From the NCBI GenBank assembly GCA_000320545.1, contig ADNK01000432.1:1-56530 (forward strand): a stretch of DNA of 56,530 bases, read 5' to 3'. Positions 37,115 through 48,200 of this stretch are shown one piece after another; the stretch's first letter is position 1; each line of letters opens with the position of its first letter. The position numbers were made by a program, and so were the translations under genes. The notes under the pieces are model-generated. The model worked only from the letters and a program-made list of their open reading frames with translations, searched no databases and was not told the DNA's origin. The DNA is from Bigelowiella natans CCMP2755 (lineage: Eukaryota; Cercozoa; Chlorarachniophyceae).

Positions 37115-37911
37115 CTAGGTGGATTCTGCTGCTTCAAGATCGGACGACTACGGGTGCATGATTGAATGCCATCTTGTTCCACAAAAGATTGCTTGTATGC
37201 TGCCTGCTGAGCAGTGGTTGCAAGGGAGAAGACGACCTTGACATTGTCGCGTCCAGCGTAGCAATAGAGAGCATCTCTCGCATTTTCGGCTGAAGCAAAT
37301 ATCGCACACGCCCACATGCTGCTTGTTCATGGCAATGTAATGTTTTCCCATACACTCGTTGTAATGGGTATGCTCATTATTACATTCGCTCATTCTCAGA
37401 ACATACTAGAATATGCTGTTTGTAACTTGTAACACATACACATGCATGCACGCGCAGTGCCATATTATTCTAATATTGCCCAATGATATCGATTGTGCAC
37501 GCATGCTATCACTAGCTCATTGCATCATTGAACAAATTTTATTTGATTCATTACATCCGTCTTATTACATCTAGACATATGCATACTTATATTTCTTGTA
37601 CCGTCGCCGCAAGTATCTAGTATAAGCAACTTTTCTAGCGTTATCATTTGTTGCGAAACGAATGAAGGCTTGCAGATACTTGTGGAGGAATCAAGCCAGC
37701 CAGTGTCACGATATGCATGACCAACAACATAAGAGCATCGATGATGAACGTGCTGCAATGGCCGCGCTATGCTAGCTATGGTTGATCGTCGTCGAATGAG
37801 CTGTAACCGCGTCTAAATTTGCAACCATTGCTTACAACTATTGTATAATTGACTAGCAACCAACGCCAGCTTGGGGACTCGATCGACGCTATAACGCCTT
37901 CATTTCATCTT
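37115..37911. other. spacer between convergent cathepsin B and dioxygenase genes
   Basis: No exon is seen. It is rich in short palindromes and contains a short LINE tail (37528-37562). Confidence 0.55.
37528..37562 (+). mobile_element. short LINE 3' tail copy
   Basis: Reads TTGAACAAATTTTATTTGAT followed by TCATTACATCCGTC on the plus strand. This matches the terminal bases of the LINE fragment at 29282 with small differences. Only the last 35 or so bases are present. Confidence 0.5.
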
Positions 37912-38206
37912 TCAATTCTCCTCGAGGAAGAACAATCCATAGCGAATGCCGCCACGAAGTTGGGTGACCTTAGATGCGGGAAGGGAGGACCCAAAAATGC
38001 AAAAACCTATCACTACAAGCTAGCAAGGTACTTAGATTTTACAGCTGATTGATAGATACCCCATGGACGATTCGGTTATCATGGATGGTCGCAGTGCCAG
38101 CACGTCTCAACGGGATTTCGAAGCCCCTCTCCGTCGCAAAAACGAGACGGCCTCCACTGTACTCCTCTGATAAACGCAAAAATTGTATACATATAATGTA
38201 CATGTG

Positions 38207-38251
<45 letters not shown>

Positions 38252-38962
38252 GTTCAGCTGGAGGTTAATGAAGCAAATAGAATATAGTATACATAGAACC
38301 AGCACCATCACCACCTCCCCCCACACACGCCGTATATGCACTGACCGTTCAAAGCGACTTGCATCGTTGCTCTGGAGACGTCCGTGTGGAAATTGATGTG
38401 CTTTCCTATCGCAGCACAGCGCCGAAGGACCACACGGCTAGGTGGACGACCGAACGCGTGCAAACACGCGTTCACGCTCTTCTTACCTGTCGTCATACAC
38501 ATTGGGTATTTACGTGGAATATCAACTTCGGCCAGGGAGAAAGTAGCTAGGAAAAAAAATGGTGGACTGACGCCGACATCTGATTACGAGGCGTTCGCAC
38601 CGATTAGCGTCTCCAGACTCGAGAGCGAAATGTTCATTTTGAGGTCGTCGCGTCCATTCCGCCGCCGCTGCTCTTCTCGCTCCTTCGCCGCCATTTCATG
38701 GTCGACGTAGGCGATTAAATTCTCACACTGGGCCTCATTCAGCAGAGCAATGCCGTACTTAAAGCAGGCTTTAGGCTCTCCGTTCAATTGGCGCGCAATC
38801 GATGATGATGATGATGACGACGACGGCACGACAACGACAGGATCGACCTACACAATATTGACCAATGGTGTTAGTAGAGTTTCGAGCCTAGATTGTTGCC
38901 TCTACTACTCATAATCCGGTGCCTCTGACGGACACATGCAACCGAAGGGCTCATCCGGCGTA

Positions 38963-39008
<46 letters not shown>

Positions 39009-40260
39009 CTGGGATGTACTGTGAAGGCGGTGGAGGCGTGCATCGCCTTCAGTGTCATCATTTATGATATTTTTATCCATCCATCGGAACCTTGCTCAAA
39101 TCTTGGCGACGAGCTCTGAAACTTCCTTCTTCTTCTTCCTTCTGCCGCCGCAGGGTGTAGGCGTCATGAACTAGAAATTCCCTCCCAAGCTGCTGACATT
39201 CGTGTGTAGAAAAGGTCCCAATATCGGCAAATTCAAGCCTACTGTGAAGGATACATGGCCAGAGTAATCATCATCATCATCATCATCATCAATATCATTG
39301 CAATTTTTACCACTACCACCGTCGCCACCAAATAACAAAATTCACGAGGAAGCACACCCTTTAGGAAGATGATGGTTTTTTTTGTTTGTTTTCGATCAAT
39401 ATCTGATTCTCCTATATGCTTTTGCTCTCTTTCCTGTTGCTACGGTACCTACCTCGCCATTATCCGTTGAAAAATCATGCGAAGTACCGGAGAGAATTCA
39501 CGCCAGAACTTTTCTTCACTGTCATGCCCAGCTTCTAAGGTCATTACAATCGACGGCTCTCGCTTTCTAAATCCACCGATATCATCGGCGTCGGAAGGAT
39601 GGCTTATCGTTCGAAAGACCCGGTGCACATGGGCGACTTCAGGAAATGTAACTTTCAATTTAGTTTCGTCAGAGTAGTCGATGGTAGCGGTAGTGGCGGC
39701 GGTGTGGGAAGTCGACGACGAGGAGGAGGAAGAGGAGGAGAGGAAGGGCGGTGAGCGAACGCCAATTGCTTTAAAAATGGATTCATGCATCATCTGGAGC
39801 TGTGACAAATCCTCCTGCAGCACTTTGTGGTAGTCCTAATGTTATTTTGTGTGATGACTCATGTGCATAAGAATGCATATTTCGTGGTGTTTGATAATAT
39901 TAGTTTGTCCATACGCTGTGCTAAGAACTTGATATATATTTTCTCTCATCAGGGAGCAAAGTAGCTTTGTTTCTCTGACCTGCCAGCCAGTCCATCCGAC
40001 AACGCCAAGTCGCTCTCCCTTGGTCAGTTTTTCTCGCAGTGCCTGTGCATTGAGGCATACGGCAGCCCGAACCGGTATTCTTCTGAGCTCTTTCGAGATT
40101 AGCGAGACTTTTTCCGAAGAATGAGAGAACAGGGAAAAGAATGGGTTCCTATTCAGCCACTCTGCAAGTCCAGATGTACCAGGCCCTTTGCAGTCGCCGC
40201 AGATTAAATTCCATAACGAGATCGACTTGGAGAGCGATGACGATGACGATGACGATGATA

Positions 40261-40295
<35 letters not shown>

Positions 40296-40861
40296 AATGA
40301 AGATGCACATGTTGGCTCGGCGCATTGTGTCGTTTCAATCTGGGATATATCGGTGACAAGTATCACAGATTCAAATTCTACATCCAGAAGTCTGCTCATC
40401 ATCGTGGGCGATGATTTGGTGCTGTCAACTCGGAGAAAGTAATGGTCATATTTTGATGATTTATTGATCTCGATGGGTCCTGTGTTCCAAATCACATGAT
40501 TAATCCACTTTTTGTCCTCTGGTAGTTCCTTTGGTGGTTAGAGAAAAGAGAGTTTCTTACATTTTATGTGACAGCGTGCATTACAAGCAGGAAATTCAAT
40601 GGTACTACCTGCTTCATCTTTACATCTGAATCACGCAAAACTGGCTTCCCCCGTCTAACAAATTCCCTCGCGAGCGTTCGCTGTATGTCCCCTTGTGGTC
40701 AGAAAGATCAGCGTTACAATATGATGCAAATTCGCCTTGATATATTGCAGAAATATAACACACCATTTGGGCACACCCACAGAAGTTTTGTCGAATTGTT
40801 TCTCGTCATCTCCATGTCGTCGCGCAGCTGCAAGTCGATTTCCTGGCTTCTTTGTAGCTCA
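37912..40861 (-). CDS. 2-oxoglutarate/Fe(II)-dependent dioxygenase (prolyl-hydroxylase type), N-terminus unresolved
   Basis: Exons about 40861-40777, 40680-40609, 40528-39980, 39835-39453, 39241-39091, 38847-38588, 38437-38346, 38166-38060 and 37968-37912. All junctions from 40680 on are in phase and give 556 residues. The C-terminal catalytic domain shows the facial triad: HINFHTDVSRATMQVALN (His-x-Asp) and, across the last intron, HDNRIVHGVTQLRGGIRYGL with the distal His and the Arg that holds 2-oxoglutarate. The strand EEYSGGRLVFATERG lies between them. The N-terminal part (EFVRRGKPVLRDSDV, then PEDKKWINHVIWNTGPIEI) is not recognised; it carries a poly-Ser run encoded by (TCA)n. The substrate is unknown; prolyl hydroxylation is the family default. 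Possible earlier exons lie up to about 41325 (MSGGMVALLERCQRTT). Stop TGA. Confidence 0.85.
38208..38248. repeat. (TA)n microsatellite in a dioxygenase-gene intron
   Basis: Within the intron between 38346 and 38166. Further (TA)n tracts in this gene's introns or flank are at 38965-39008 and about 40876-40914. Confidence 0.9.
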
Positions 40862-40877
40862 CTATATATAATAATAT

Positions 40878-40918
<41 letters not shown>

Positions 40919-41506
40919 ATGTACACAAACTGGTAAAGAAAACGGCATGGTGCTTTTTGCTTATTGTTGTATGATATTATCCAAATGGGTACTAGCTACT
41001 TTGCCTTGCTACTACTGTTGCTTTCATATGTCTCTATTCATTCTAACTTCCTTGTAGAAGAGCAGATCATGGTGCCGATGCAGGGTGCCACAACGCACAG
41101 CTCCCGAGGACTGTCTATTTCACGATTGATATTTGTCTCACGACAACGTGTCAGTGTTGTCGCAGACAAAAATCGTCAATGGATTATCTATCATTTTTCA
41201 TTCAGAGAATTTTCCCCTGCGACAAAGGGAATTGAACAATTTATTTGGTGGTATTCGTTTCCATTACCGGTAGTTCGCTGGCAACGCTCGAGTAACGCTA
41301 CCATGCCCCCCGACATCCTTCCGTCTCGCGCGCTGCCTCCGAGGTTTCGCTGACCCTCTACTTGGCACTCCTCTTTTGATTATATAAAGATATGTTTATT
41401 TTTCTGTTTAATGTATATTATATTATATATATTTATATACTATACACCTCTGTGATACGTATTCGTACATGTATTTATATTTGTATTTGTATGTATGTGG
41501 CTGTTT

Positions 41507-41508
41507 CT

Positions 41509-41540
<32 letters not shown>

Positions 41541-41541
41541 T

Positions 41542-41604
<63 letters not shown>

Positions 41605-41608
41605 CGTG
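41507..41608. repeat. long (GT)n microsatellite
   Basis: About 100 bases of GT with a few GG interruptions, about 145 bases upstream of the kinesin-like gene start. It may sit in the promoter or 5' leader. Confidence 0.9.
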
Positions 41609-41751
41609 TTATCGAAGGCATGGCTTTTAAGTTAAGTGACGAGCTCGGAAGTCAAAATTCTAGGAAAAGTCTACGAACACAATCGCAAAGAAGGTCGTTC
41701 GAAAGTTTCCCCCTGCCATGATTCCGAAAATTCTAATGATGCAATAATTTA

Positions 41752-44640
41752 ATGCAGGCTAGGATGATGCAACAACAGATTCATGGCCAAGGACGAAGCA
41801 ATGAGCGGGGAAGAGCAAGCAACATGGACAGTCAGAATGAGCCTGCTGGAATGATAGGGCGAAAGCCCTCGTATGTTCGCTCCATCCTTCGTTTCCTTGC
41901 TCCGCCTAAAGAACAAGAGACAGTTAAAGTCATCAACGACAAAGAATTAAAAGTCTTACAAAGAGGCACTGAGAAGATAGTCAAGCTCGATCAAATATAT
42001 GGAGAGTCCTCCTCATCGACCAGAGATTTTTTCTCGAAGGAGTTCAAATCGAGTGCCAAACAGTGTCTTAACGGAAGCAACTACGCATTTCTCTTCACCG
42101 GTGAAACCTCCAGTGACAAACTGAGACTCATGTGTGGGGACGAAAAACAAGCTGGAATTGGAGATCTCTTCGTCGATGAGATATTTTCACTTCGAAATGA
42201 TCAGCAAAAGCCCATTGTTACAATGCAGTTCGTCTCGATTGCCGGCGATCTGATTTCAGACCTTGTTAACCCAAAGAACCAGTTTCACATATCAGTAGAT
42301 ATGACCCTGGATGGGGTGATGATACAGCACAATTCTGATGTCAATGTCAGGAACAGAGATGATTTTAGGAGGAGCATGATGGAAGGAATGCGAGTCTTAC
42401 GGGAGAGCCCTGAAAAGGCCGCTTTGAGATCCGTTTTCGTCATATTAGAAATCAGAAACAAAGATCTTTTTAGCAGGGTTATTTTCGCATGCCTGCCTGG
42501 GTTTGAAAGGCTTGGCGTCGACCCTCAGGTGCTGCGCGCACGAGAGGGGCCTATAGCGAACATGGAGCTGTTAGCCTTCGCCGCAGTCCTGAATCGAATG
42601 GCGTTTGCCGACGAAGGGTCTGCATCGTATTGCGACTTCTCCATGTCCAAGACGACTTACTTGCTCGAGGAGGCATTGGGTGGGAATTGTTGTACACTAC
42701 TGATTTCGTCCATAAATACAGGGGCCCGAATGCCGTTGAAGACTCTCGAGATTGCCTCAGCAATACGGCGCGTGGCGAACTACCCCATCCAAAACAACGT
42801 TGCCTCCAACAAGGTTTTCCAGCGGCTGCGCAGAACCATCGCGTACATGAAGCAACGAAATCAAACCGTCAACACAAGTTCACACCTGGGGTCGGACCGG
42901 GATGCGTATGACAGTAAATTGAGCGAGCTAGAGAAGAAGCTAATAGACTCCGAGATTGCCCGGGCTAGCCTGATCGAGGAAAAGAAAGCCACCCTCAAGA
43001 AGTTCCAGGAATTCCGTGACAAGTTCAAGAGCCTCACGGCAGCCAAGGTGAGCGACCAAAAGGCCCTGATTGAGAGCGAGAAGGAGAGGCTGCGAATATC
43101 AAAGCTCCTCGTAGAGCTGAAAATCAACAAGAACCAGAGCTCAGAGAAGACTCTGGAGGAAAAGCACGTGCAGGAAGCGAAGATTCTGGAGCTCGAATCG
43201 GAGATTGCAAAGCTCAAGTCACACTCGAAGCTCGGGGAAGACTCTCAGGAGAAGATTAAGGAGGAGCTCAAGAACAAGATAGACCAGTACGAGAACCTCC
43301 GCGTTGAGTTCGTCTCAGTAAAATACACGCTGATCGAGCTCCAGGAGCAATATGACAAGGTTCGGGATAAGAACAAGAAGATCTCCGCCGAGCTGCTAAC
43401 TCTACACAACACCAACAAATTCCTCCAGAAGTCTAAGGAGGAAGTGGAGAAAAGGGTGAAGGCTTCCGCGGGGATGAACATCGCGGGCAGAAAGGAGGAC
43501 AAAGAGCGAAAAGCTGCAGAGGTAACCAAAGACCACAACGACAAAGAAACCAAAGCTCTCCTGGAGAAGTATGCTGTTGCGAAGGGGGAGGTCGACCGAC
43601 TAAAAAAGAAGCTCCATGACCAATCTTTGGAATATAGACAGAAAATCGAAGAGGGCGTAGTCTCGGGGGGGGCGGGGGAGGACTCCAAGGCGAGCTCTGC
43701 TTTGTCGTTCGCAGCTCTGAACGCGAAGGTGTTCCATGAGCACGTAAGGCAGGAGAGAGGATCGATAGATGAGATCATCGAACAACAGACTAAAATCGAC
43801 GCCCTAGAATCAAACATCTCCAAGCTTATAAAGCATTATCGGATACTCTACGAGTACCTCATGATGTCCTCCTTGCCGGAAGAGGCGTGGCCTGCAGTCT
43901 TGAAGGAGAGGGAGATCGAGCAGCTTCAGAACGCCACCACCACACAGGCCAGCAATGTCGGCGTCTTGAAGACCCTTTTCAACCGGCTACGGGCCCTGCA
44001 AGAATCGATAGTTGAGAGCAACGATAGACAGGTCAAGCTTGTTGAGGAAAATGACCGCTTAAAGAGGGAGGGGCACCGCTCGGACGGCTCCGTCAGCACA
44101 ATACAAAAGCTTCAGGAACATCTGGACAAGATGTTTGCAGAGCAGGTGGCGAAGAGCTCGAAATCGGACAGGCAGAAGATCTTAGACTTGCAAGATGAAA
44201 TTGCAGTCCTAAAGAGCAAAAACCAGAGGCTCGAGCAGCGTTCCCAGGAGGGAGATCCCGACGTCAAAAGGCGCTTGCAAGAGCAGCTATCACAGAAGGA
44301 CGGGGAGATTCGCCGCATGAAAGAAGAATCCATGTCGCTCAGAGAAAAGATTCACGACTTGCAGAAAAAGGCTAAGGCGCCGAAGACTCCGAGAGAAAAG
44401 CAAGATGCAAAGGCCATCAGTAATCAACTGGCAGAGTTCTCCGCAGGGCAAATCCAGCAACTAGAGCGAGAGAATGCCGAACTGAGGACCAAGCTTCTCC
44501 AATGCGAGACAGAGCTCCAAAACTGCGAAGAGTTCATGAAAGAGCAGATTACCTCGTATCAGAATCAAATTATAAGCTTGAAGAAGGAGCTAGCCGCGCT
44601 GAAGCAAACAAATAGCTCACAGCCACGAGCAGCATGGTGA
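41752..44640 (+). CDS. kinesin-like protein with degenerate motor domain and long coiled coil
   Basis: A single exon of 962 residues, rare in this intron-rich window. Residues about 60-350 follow the kinesin motor layout but the ATPase motifs are lost. The P-loop position reads NYAFLFTGETSSDKLRL (117-124 GETSSDKL instead of GQTGSGKT). Switch II reads CLPGFE (247-252) instead of DLAGSE. No NxxSSRSH switch I is found. The late-motor order YCDFSMSKTTYLLEEALGGN then CTLLISSINTG then TLEIASAIRRV matches the kinesin pattern (RGSKLTQVLKESLVGN, MIATVSP, TLNTLRYADRV). Residues about 385-955 are almost continuous coiled coil. It therefore likely binds microtubules or a partner without ATP-driven movement. 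The start at 41752 sits after TTTAATGCAG-like sequence that could also be a splice acceptor, so a short 5' exon is possible. A poly(A) motif follows the stop. Confidence 0.8.
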   Translation: MQARMMQQQIHGQGRSNERGRASNMDSQNEPAGMIGRKPSYVRSILRFLAPPKEQETVKVINDKELKVLQRGTEKIVKLDQIYGESSSSTRDFFSKEFKSSAKQCLNGSNYAFLFTGETSSDKLRLMCGDEKQAGIGDLFVDEIFSLRNDQQKPIVTMQFVSIAGDLISDLVNPKNQFHISVDMTLDGVMIQHNSDVNVRNRDDFRRSMMEGMRVLRESPEKAALRSVFVILEIRNKDLFSRVIFACLPGFERLGVDPQVLRAREGPIANMELLAFAAVLNRMAFADEGSASYCDFSMSKTTYLLEEALGGNCCTLLISSINTGARMPLKTLEIASAIRRVANYPIQNNVASNKVFQRLRRTIAYMKQRNQTVNTSSHLGSDRDAYDSKLSELEKKLIDSEIARASLIEEKKATLKKFQEFRDKFKSLTAAKVSDQKALIESEKERLRISKLLVELKINKNQSSEKTLEEKHVQEAKILELESEIAKLKSHSKLGEDSQEKIKEELKNKIDQYENLRVEFVSVKYTLIELQEQYDKVRDKNKKISAELLTLHNTNKFLQKSKEEVEKRVKASAGMNIAGRKEDKERKAAEVTKDHNDKETKALLEKYAVAKGEVDRLKKKLHDQSLEYRQKIEEGVVSGGAGEDSKASSALSFAALNAKVFHEHVRQERGSIDEIIEQQTKIDALESNISKLIKHYRILYEYLMMSSLPEEAWPAVLKEREIEQLQNATTTQASNVGVLKTLFNRLRALQESIVESNDRQVKLVEENDRLKREGHRSDGSVSTIQKLQEHLDKMFAEQVAKSSKSDRQKILDLQDEIAVLKSKNQRLEQRSQEGDPDVKRRLQEQLSQKDGEIRRMKEESMSLREKIHDLQKKAKAPKTPREKQDAKAISNQLAEFSAGQIQQLERENAELRTKLLQCETELQNCEEFMKEQITSYQNQIISLKKELAALKQTNSSQPRAAW

Positions 44641-44677
44641 TGCATACGTGCAACGCGTACCTTGCATGAGAAAGGAA

Positions 44678-44683
44678 AATAAA
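44678..44683 (+). terminator. candidate poly(A) signal for the kinesin-like gene
   Basis: AATAAA begins 38 bases after the TGA of the kinesin-like gene, on the same strand, a usual spacing. Confidence 0.5.
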
Positions 44684-45008
44684 GCTGTGCCTTTAACGTG
44701 ATTAGAAGAATGGATTATGCGGGAATGCTTGCGCGTCATTTTAAGAATCTTAGGAAAGACATCCTTATATAGAGTGCGCACTGTGCGTCATTGAAAAAAT
44801 GCGAACCAACGAAAATAAATATGTATTTTGGATGTTCCTAATATGGGACTGGATAAGAAGGTATGGCACCACGCATGTTTTGTATTAATGACAGAAGGAC
44901 ATAGCCAACATCTAGCTAACAGCATGCGGCTACAATGCTGGTGGCGCTTAAAAACATAAACGTACGTAAGCGTGCGCTGGTCAGTGGATTAAGTCGCCTG
45001 CACACATG

Positions 45009-45072
45009 TGAGACGGATGTAATCATTGAATTAAATTTTATCAATGGTCATCCTAATGCAGCTAGCTATGCA
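45009..45072 (-). mobile_element. LINE 3' tail copy, about 60 bases
   Basis: The minus strand reads a few codons of the same C-terminus (IRMTIDKI, stop) and then the tail ending in ACATCCGTCTCACATG. It differs from the 29282 copy by scattered substitutions, as expected of an old 5'-truncated insertion. Confidence 0.6.
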
Positions 45073-45248
45073 AAGCATCGGATATATTTTTGACTAAGGA
45101 CTTTGTAATTATGTATACATGTACACGTGGCTGGCAAATAATACGTGCGTCCGACAGAGCGTACGTCACGTTTAAGAATTCTCCGATCGACTATTTCGCA
45201 AGTCGATGGAGCAAATTGAATTATTTTCCGGGCTCGCTATGCTGTATA

Positions 45249-45290
45249 AGACGGATGTAATGAATAAATTATTTTTTTCCTATGGTCGTA
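45249..45290 (-). mobile_element. LINE 3' tail copy, about 40 bases
   Basis: Begins AGACGGATGTAATGAATAAA on the plus strand, matching the start of the other tail copies, then diverges. It is separated from the 45009 copy by less than 200 bases. Confidence 0.5.
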
Positions 45291-45537
45291 GTCCGCATGC
45301 ATGCCACGGTAGGCGCGTTAAATGTAGCCGCCTTTTGCTTGTCAAGATGCACGTACAATTATTTGCTAGATTGCGGGCATGTTTGAACCAGTTGACTACT
45401 TGTATTGGGCCTGCTGCTGCGTATGTAGTAGACGTAATGTGTGCACAGCATCAACGATGTTCTGTTGTGCCGCTCCTATCTAGGTGTTGTCCCACGCACA
45501 GCAGAGCATTATTACTACTTGATGTTTGCCATCGATA

Positions 45538-46101
45538 CTAATCATCCATCTCGTCCGGGATGATGCCAAGCTGCTGCTTCCCATGGACTTTTCCGTCTAC
45601 TTCCCCATTGTCACTAGTAGCCTCACCGAATTTGACTATACGAGACTCCGCCCTATCCTCCTCGTCGACTTGTCTTAGCATAGAGGGCGGCGCATATTTG
45701 CTTTCATAGAAGACAGATGATCCTGATTGGGAGGCGAGCTCCGCGCCGGGTTGTGCCGATAACACTCCTCCATTCTTTGATTTATAACCTTTGACCTCTT
45801 TGGAGAAGTTGGAGAGGAGGGGGATACGCCAGATGCGGCTGTCGCCGCACCACGCGATCATGGTTTTCCTGCATTCGGCAAAGAGAACACCATCTTTACA
45901 ACTGTAACATGAATCATCGAGTGTGTGCGTGTCCAAGATTCCAAGAATCCTTCTATTGCCACCCCCCCCCTACCTTATCACTGTCGCATAGAAGCTGAAA
46001 GGCCATATTAGATTCACACATAACACGTTGATGGTCACGTCTGCGCCCAGGATGGTGAAAACCACGCTCCGCAACTGCAGAAAGCTAACGTCAGTGATAA
46101 T

Positions 46102-46137
<36 letters not shown>

Positions 46138-46480
46138 TAACATACATATACACTTGAGATGTGTTGCTTGGGTGTTCGTTACATTCATCTTTGGCGGTGG
46201 GAGATAGCAATGTAGGGATAAGCGGTATGTATGTATGTATGTATGTATGTATGTTTGTAGTATTGACCAGGAACTTCTCCTTGTTATTGAAGTATATGAG
46301 AAACGAGTACCTTGTAAAACACAAAGTATGATGGACGCATATGCGCGCATTGTATACATATAACACCAAACCATTACAATCAAGTTCCATAATCAAGAGG
46401 GAGAGAGGGAGGGAAAGCCAAAGATAAACTCCTACGTAGTGGCAGTGGAAGCCATTGACAACAGGCCCCAGATAAGGTTC
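45538..46480 (-). CDS. 3' part of a multi-pass membrane protein, 5' end unresolved
   Basis: Exons 46480-46436, 46074-45974 and 45868-45538 join in phase. They read EPYLGPVVNGFHCHY, then LRSVVFTILGADVTINVLCV (a clear membrane span that continues to about FYATVIR), then KTMIAWCGDSRIWRIPLLSN and a polar tail of about 90 residues ending GIIPDEMDD and TAG. The hydrophilic C-terminus is probably cytoplasmic. Upstream on the same strand, about 46605-46568 (FRDSKKSQKNFWVIAR), 47090-46975 and 47400-47345 (GSTIPVAVFGFLAA before GTGAGT) look like further exons with hydrophobic segments, so several spans are likely. The family is not recognised. Confidence 0.55.
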
Positions 46481-46567
46481 CTAAGAGATGTAATTATATA
46501 ACAACGATATCAGTTGTGACTTGGACGATGTTTAAACGGAAAAACGACGAAAGTCTCAAAAGGCCGA

Positions 46568-46760
46568 CCTGGCAATAACCCAAAAGTTCTTCTGGCTTTT
46601 CTTGGAGTCACGAAACACCCTGTGAAAAGCGCATGGTCCGTGCATAAGTATCATCAATGATCACTCTAGAGGTCAGTGCACGATATTCAAAGGATGAGCA
46701 TCAATGGCTTTCGTTTTTGTGACACAGCTAATAGCGGAACAAAGGGATTGGAGTATTTAA

Positions 46761-46806
<46 letters not shown>

Positions 46807-47149
46807 ACAATGCATGACGCGGGAGAAGATAATAACATCATAACATCACAGAAGGGTAGGCAGAAAGCGTGATCCCTTCTCATCTTTCGATGACGCACGT
46901 CACTATGATAAGTCTCACATCTACCTCCAGAGAAAGTACACGAAAAGGCTCTGAAAAGGATATAAGGGGCGGGCAGGAAGATGGATTAGAAGATCTGCAT
47001 GATGATTTCTCTGTCGAATTCAAAATATGGGTTAGCTGCATGGCCTCTATCGTTAATACCACCACCACTATCACTTTCACCATCATTTTCTTCGTGTGGT
47101 AATCATTCGTACCAAGCAGGAGATGGAGCACAGGACGTCAGTCTAAGAA

Positions 47150-47182
<33 letters not shown>

Positions 47183-47400
47183 CGCGCGCACAACAAGCAG
47201 GGACCGTCAGCAAAATTATTGCTGATACGAAGCAACGAACATCAAAGTCATCCGAACTGTAGCTGCCGTATGTGTAGGTGAATGCACATGCATTTGCAGG
47301 CGACAAAGAATCGCGCTGTTTAGCACCATAGTCTATGACTCACCGCTGCTAAAAACCCGAACACAGCGACTGGAATTGTCGATCCGCAAACCTAATGAAA
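46568..47400 (-). other. likely upstream exons of the multi-pass membrane protein
   Basis: Three minus-strand stretches: 47400-47345 (GSTIPVAVFGFLAA, donor GTGAGT), about 47090-46975 (KKMMVKVIVVVVLTIEAMQL, hydrophobic) and about 46620-46568 (KKSQKNFWVIAR, donor GTCGGC). Their phases do not yet form one chain with the exon at 46480. A (TA)n tract (46768-46804) and a (CA)n tract (47153-47180) lie between them. Confidence 0.35.
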
Positions 47401-47644
47401 CCGAAGCAATACCTTCAATTTAGAGCTCCTCTGCCAATAATTTTTCACATATATCCCAGATCTGATATGTGGGCTGCTCAATTAAGACCCCTCCCCCCCC
47501 CCCCCTTTGACCCGAACCAGCGAAAAAAAAAGAATGGACAACTCCGATCCCCCTGTTCCATTTTACATTTTGGCCTTCAAATGAATTGATCCAAGCGTTT
47601 CCTGAGACAGGTAATGTTAGATATTATGGTGAAAACAATATATA

Positions 47645-47682
<38 letters not shown>

Positions 47683-47957
47683 CTCTCTCTCTCTCTCTCT
47701 GTCTTTCACGCACTACGCCACACAAGATCAACAACACTTTGGCGAGCCTACCTTTCGCTGCAGAAGCGAATGCAGAGATTACTCCAACAGGAAGGAAGAA
47801 CGCATGCAAGTACCACCTACAGTTGCCGTGGGTTAGGAGAGGATGAGAGGGAAGGAGGGGGGAGGTGGGGACATAGATGCAAGACAAGAACAGCAACTGT
47901 AAAAAACCAATGAATCTGCACCCTGATACAGAGAGCAATAGAATAAGGACTCAGAAA

Positions 47958-48200
47958 ATGGATGTAACCAGCATGATATCCGTGTTGGTGGAAAGATACT
48001 CTCATTTTTTCCCGGATTCATGGAATATTGCGAAAGACAGAAATGTGTTCGAACAACAACTCTTGAGAAAGGGAATCGCTCCTCAAACAGTGCTACCAAA
48101 GAATTCTCCGGAAGAGCCTTGTTTGGTTGTAAGGATCGACCTAACAAATACAAGCCAAAGGATCATTTCGTTTCATTCGAAAACTAAGTTAAGAAATTAG
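47958..48200 (+). CDS. possible small protein or terminal exon, unrecognised
   Basis: Open from an ATG at 47958 (MDVTSMISVLVERYSHFFPD, later EEPCLVVRIDLTNTSQRI) to TAG at 48198. Composition looks coding and contains no microsatellite, but no family is recognised and no upstream exon joins convincingly. The frame stays open upstream to 47877. The preceding stretch 47401-47876 contains a (TA)n-(CT)n tract and is otherwise featureless. Confidence 0.3.
   Translation: MDVTSMISVLVERYSHFFPDSWNIAKDRNVFEQQLLRKGIAPQTVLPKNSPEEPCLVVRIDLTNTSQRIISFHSKTKLRN

Larger units (their letters stand above)
44684..45537. other. spacer with two LINE tail copies
   Basis: No coding exon is seen. It contains LINE 3' tails at 45009-45072 and 45249-45290, both in the same orientation as the 29282 fragment, and many short palindromic words. 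Confidence 0.55.

Noticed and set aside
43245-43823. Ser-rich minus-strand frame of 192 codons
   Set aside because: Antisense of the coiled coil of the kinesin-like gene; Ser, Phe and Leu are what reversed Lys/Glu codons give.
29282-45290. CRISPR array or attachment sites suggested by the recurring AGACGGATGTAAT motif
   Set aside because: The copies are few, irregularly spaced, on both strands, and match a LINE 3' end; the DNA is clearly eukaryotic.
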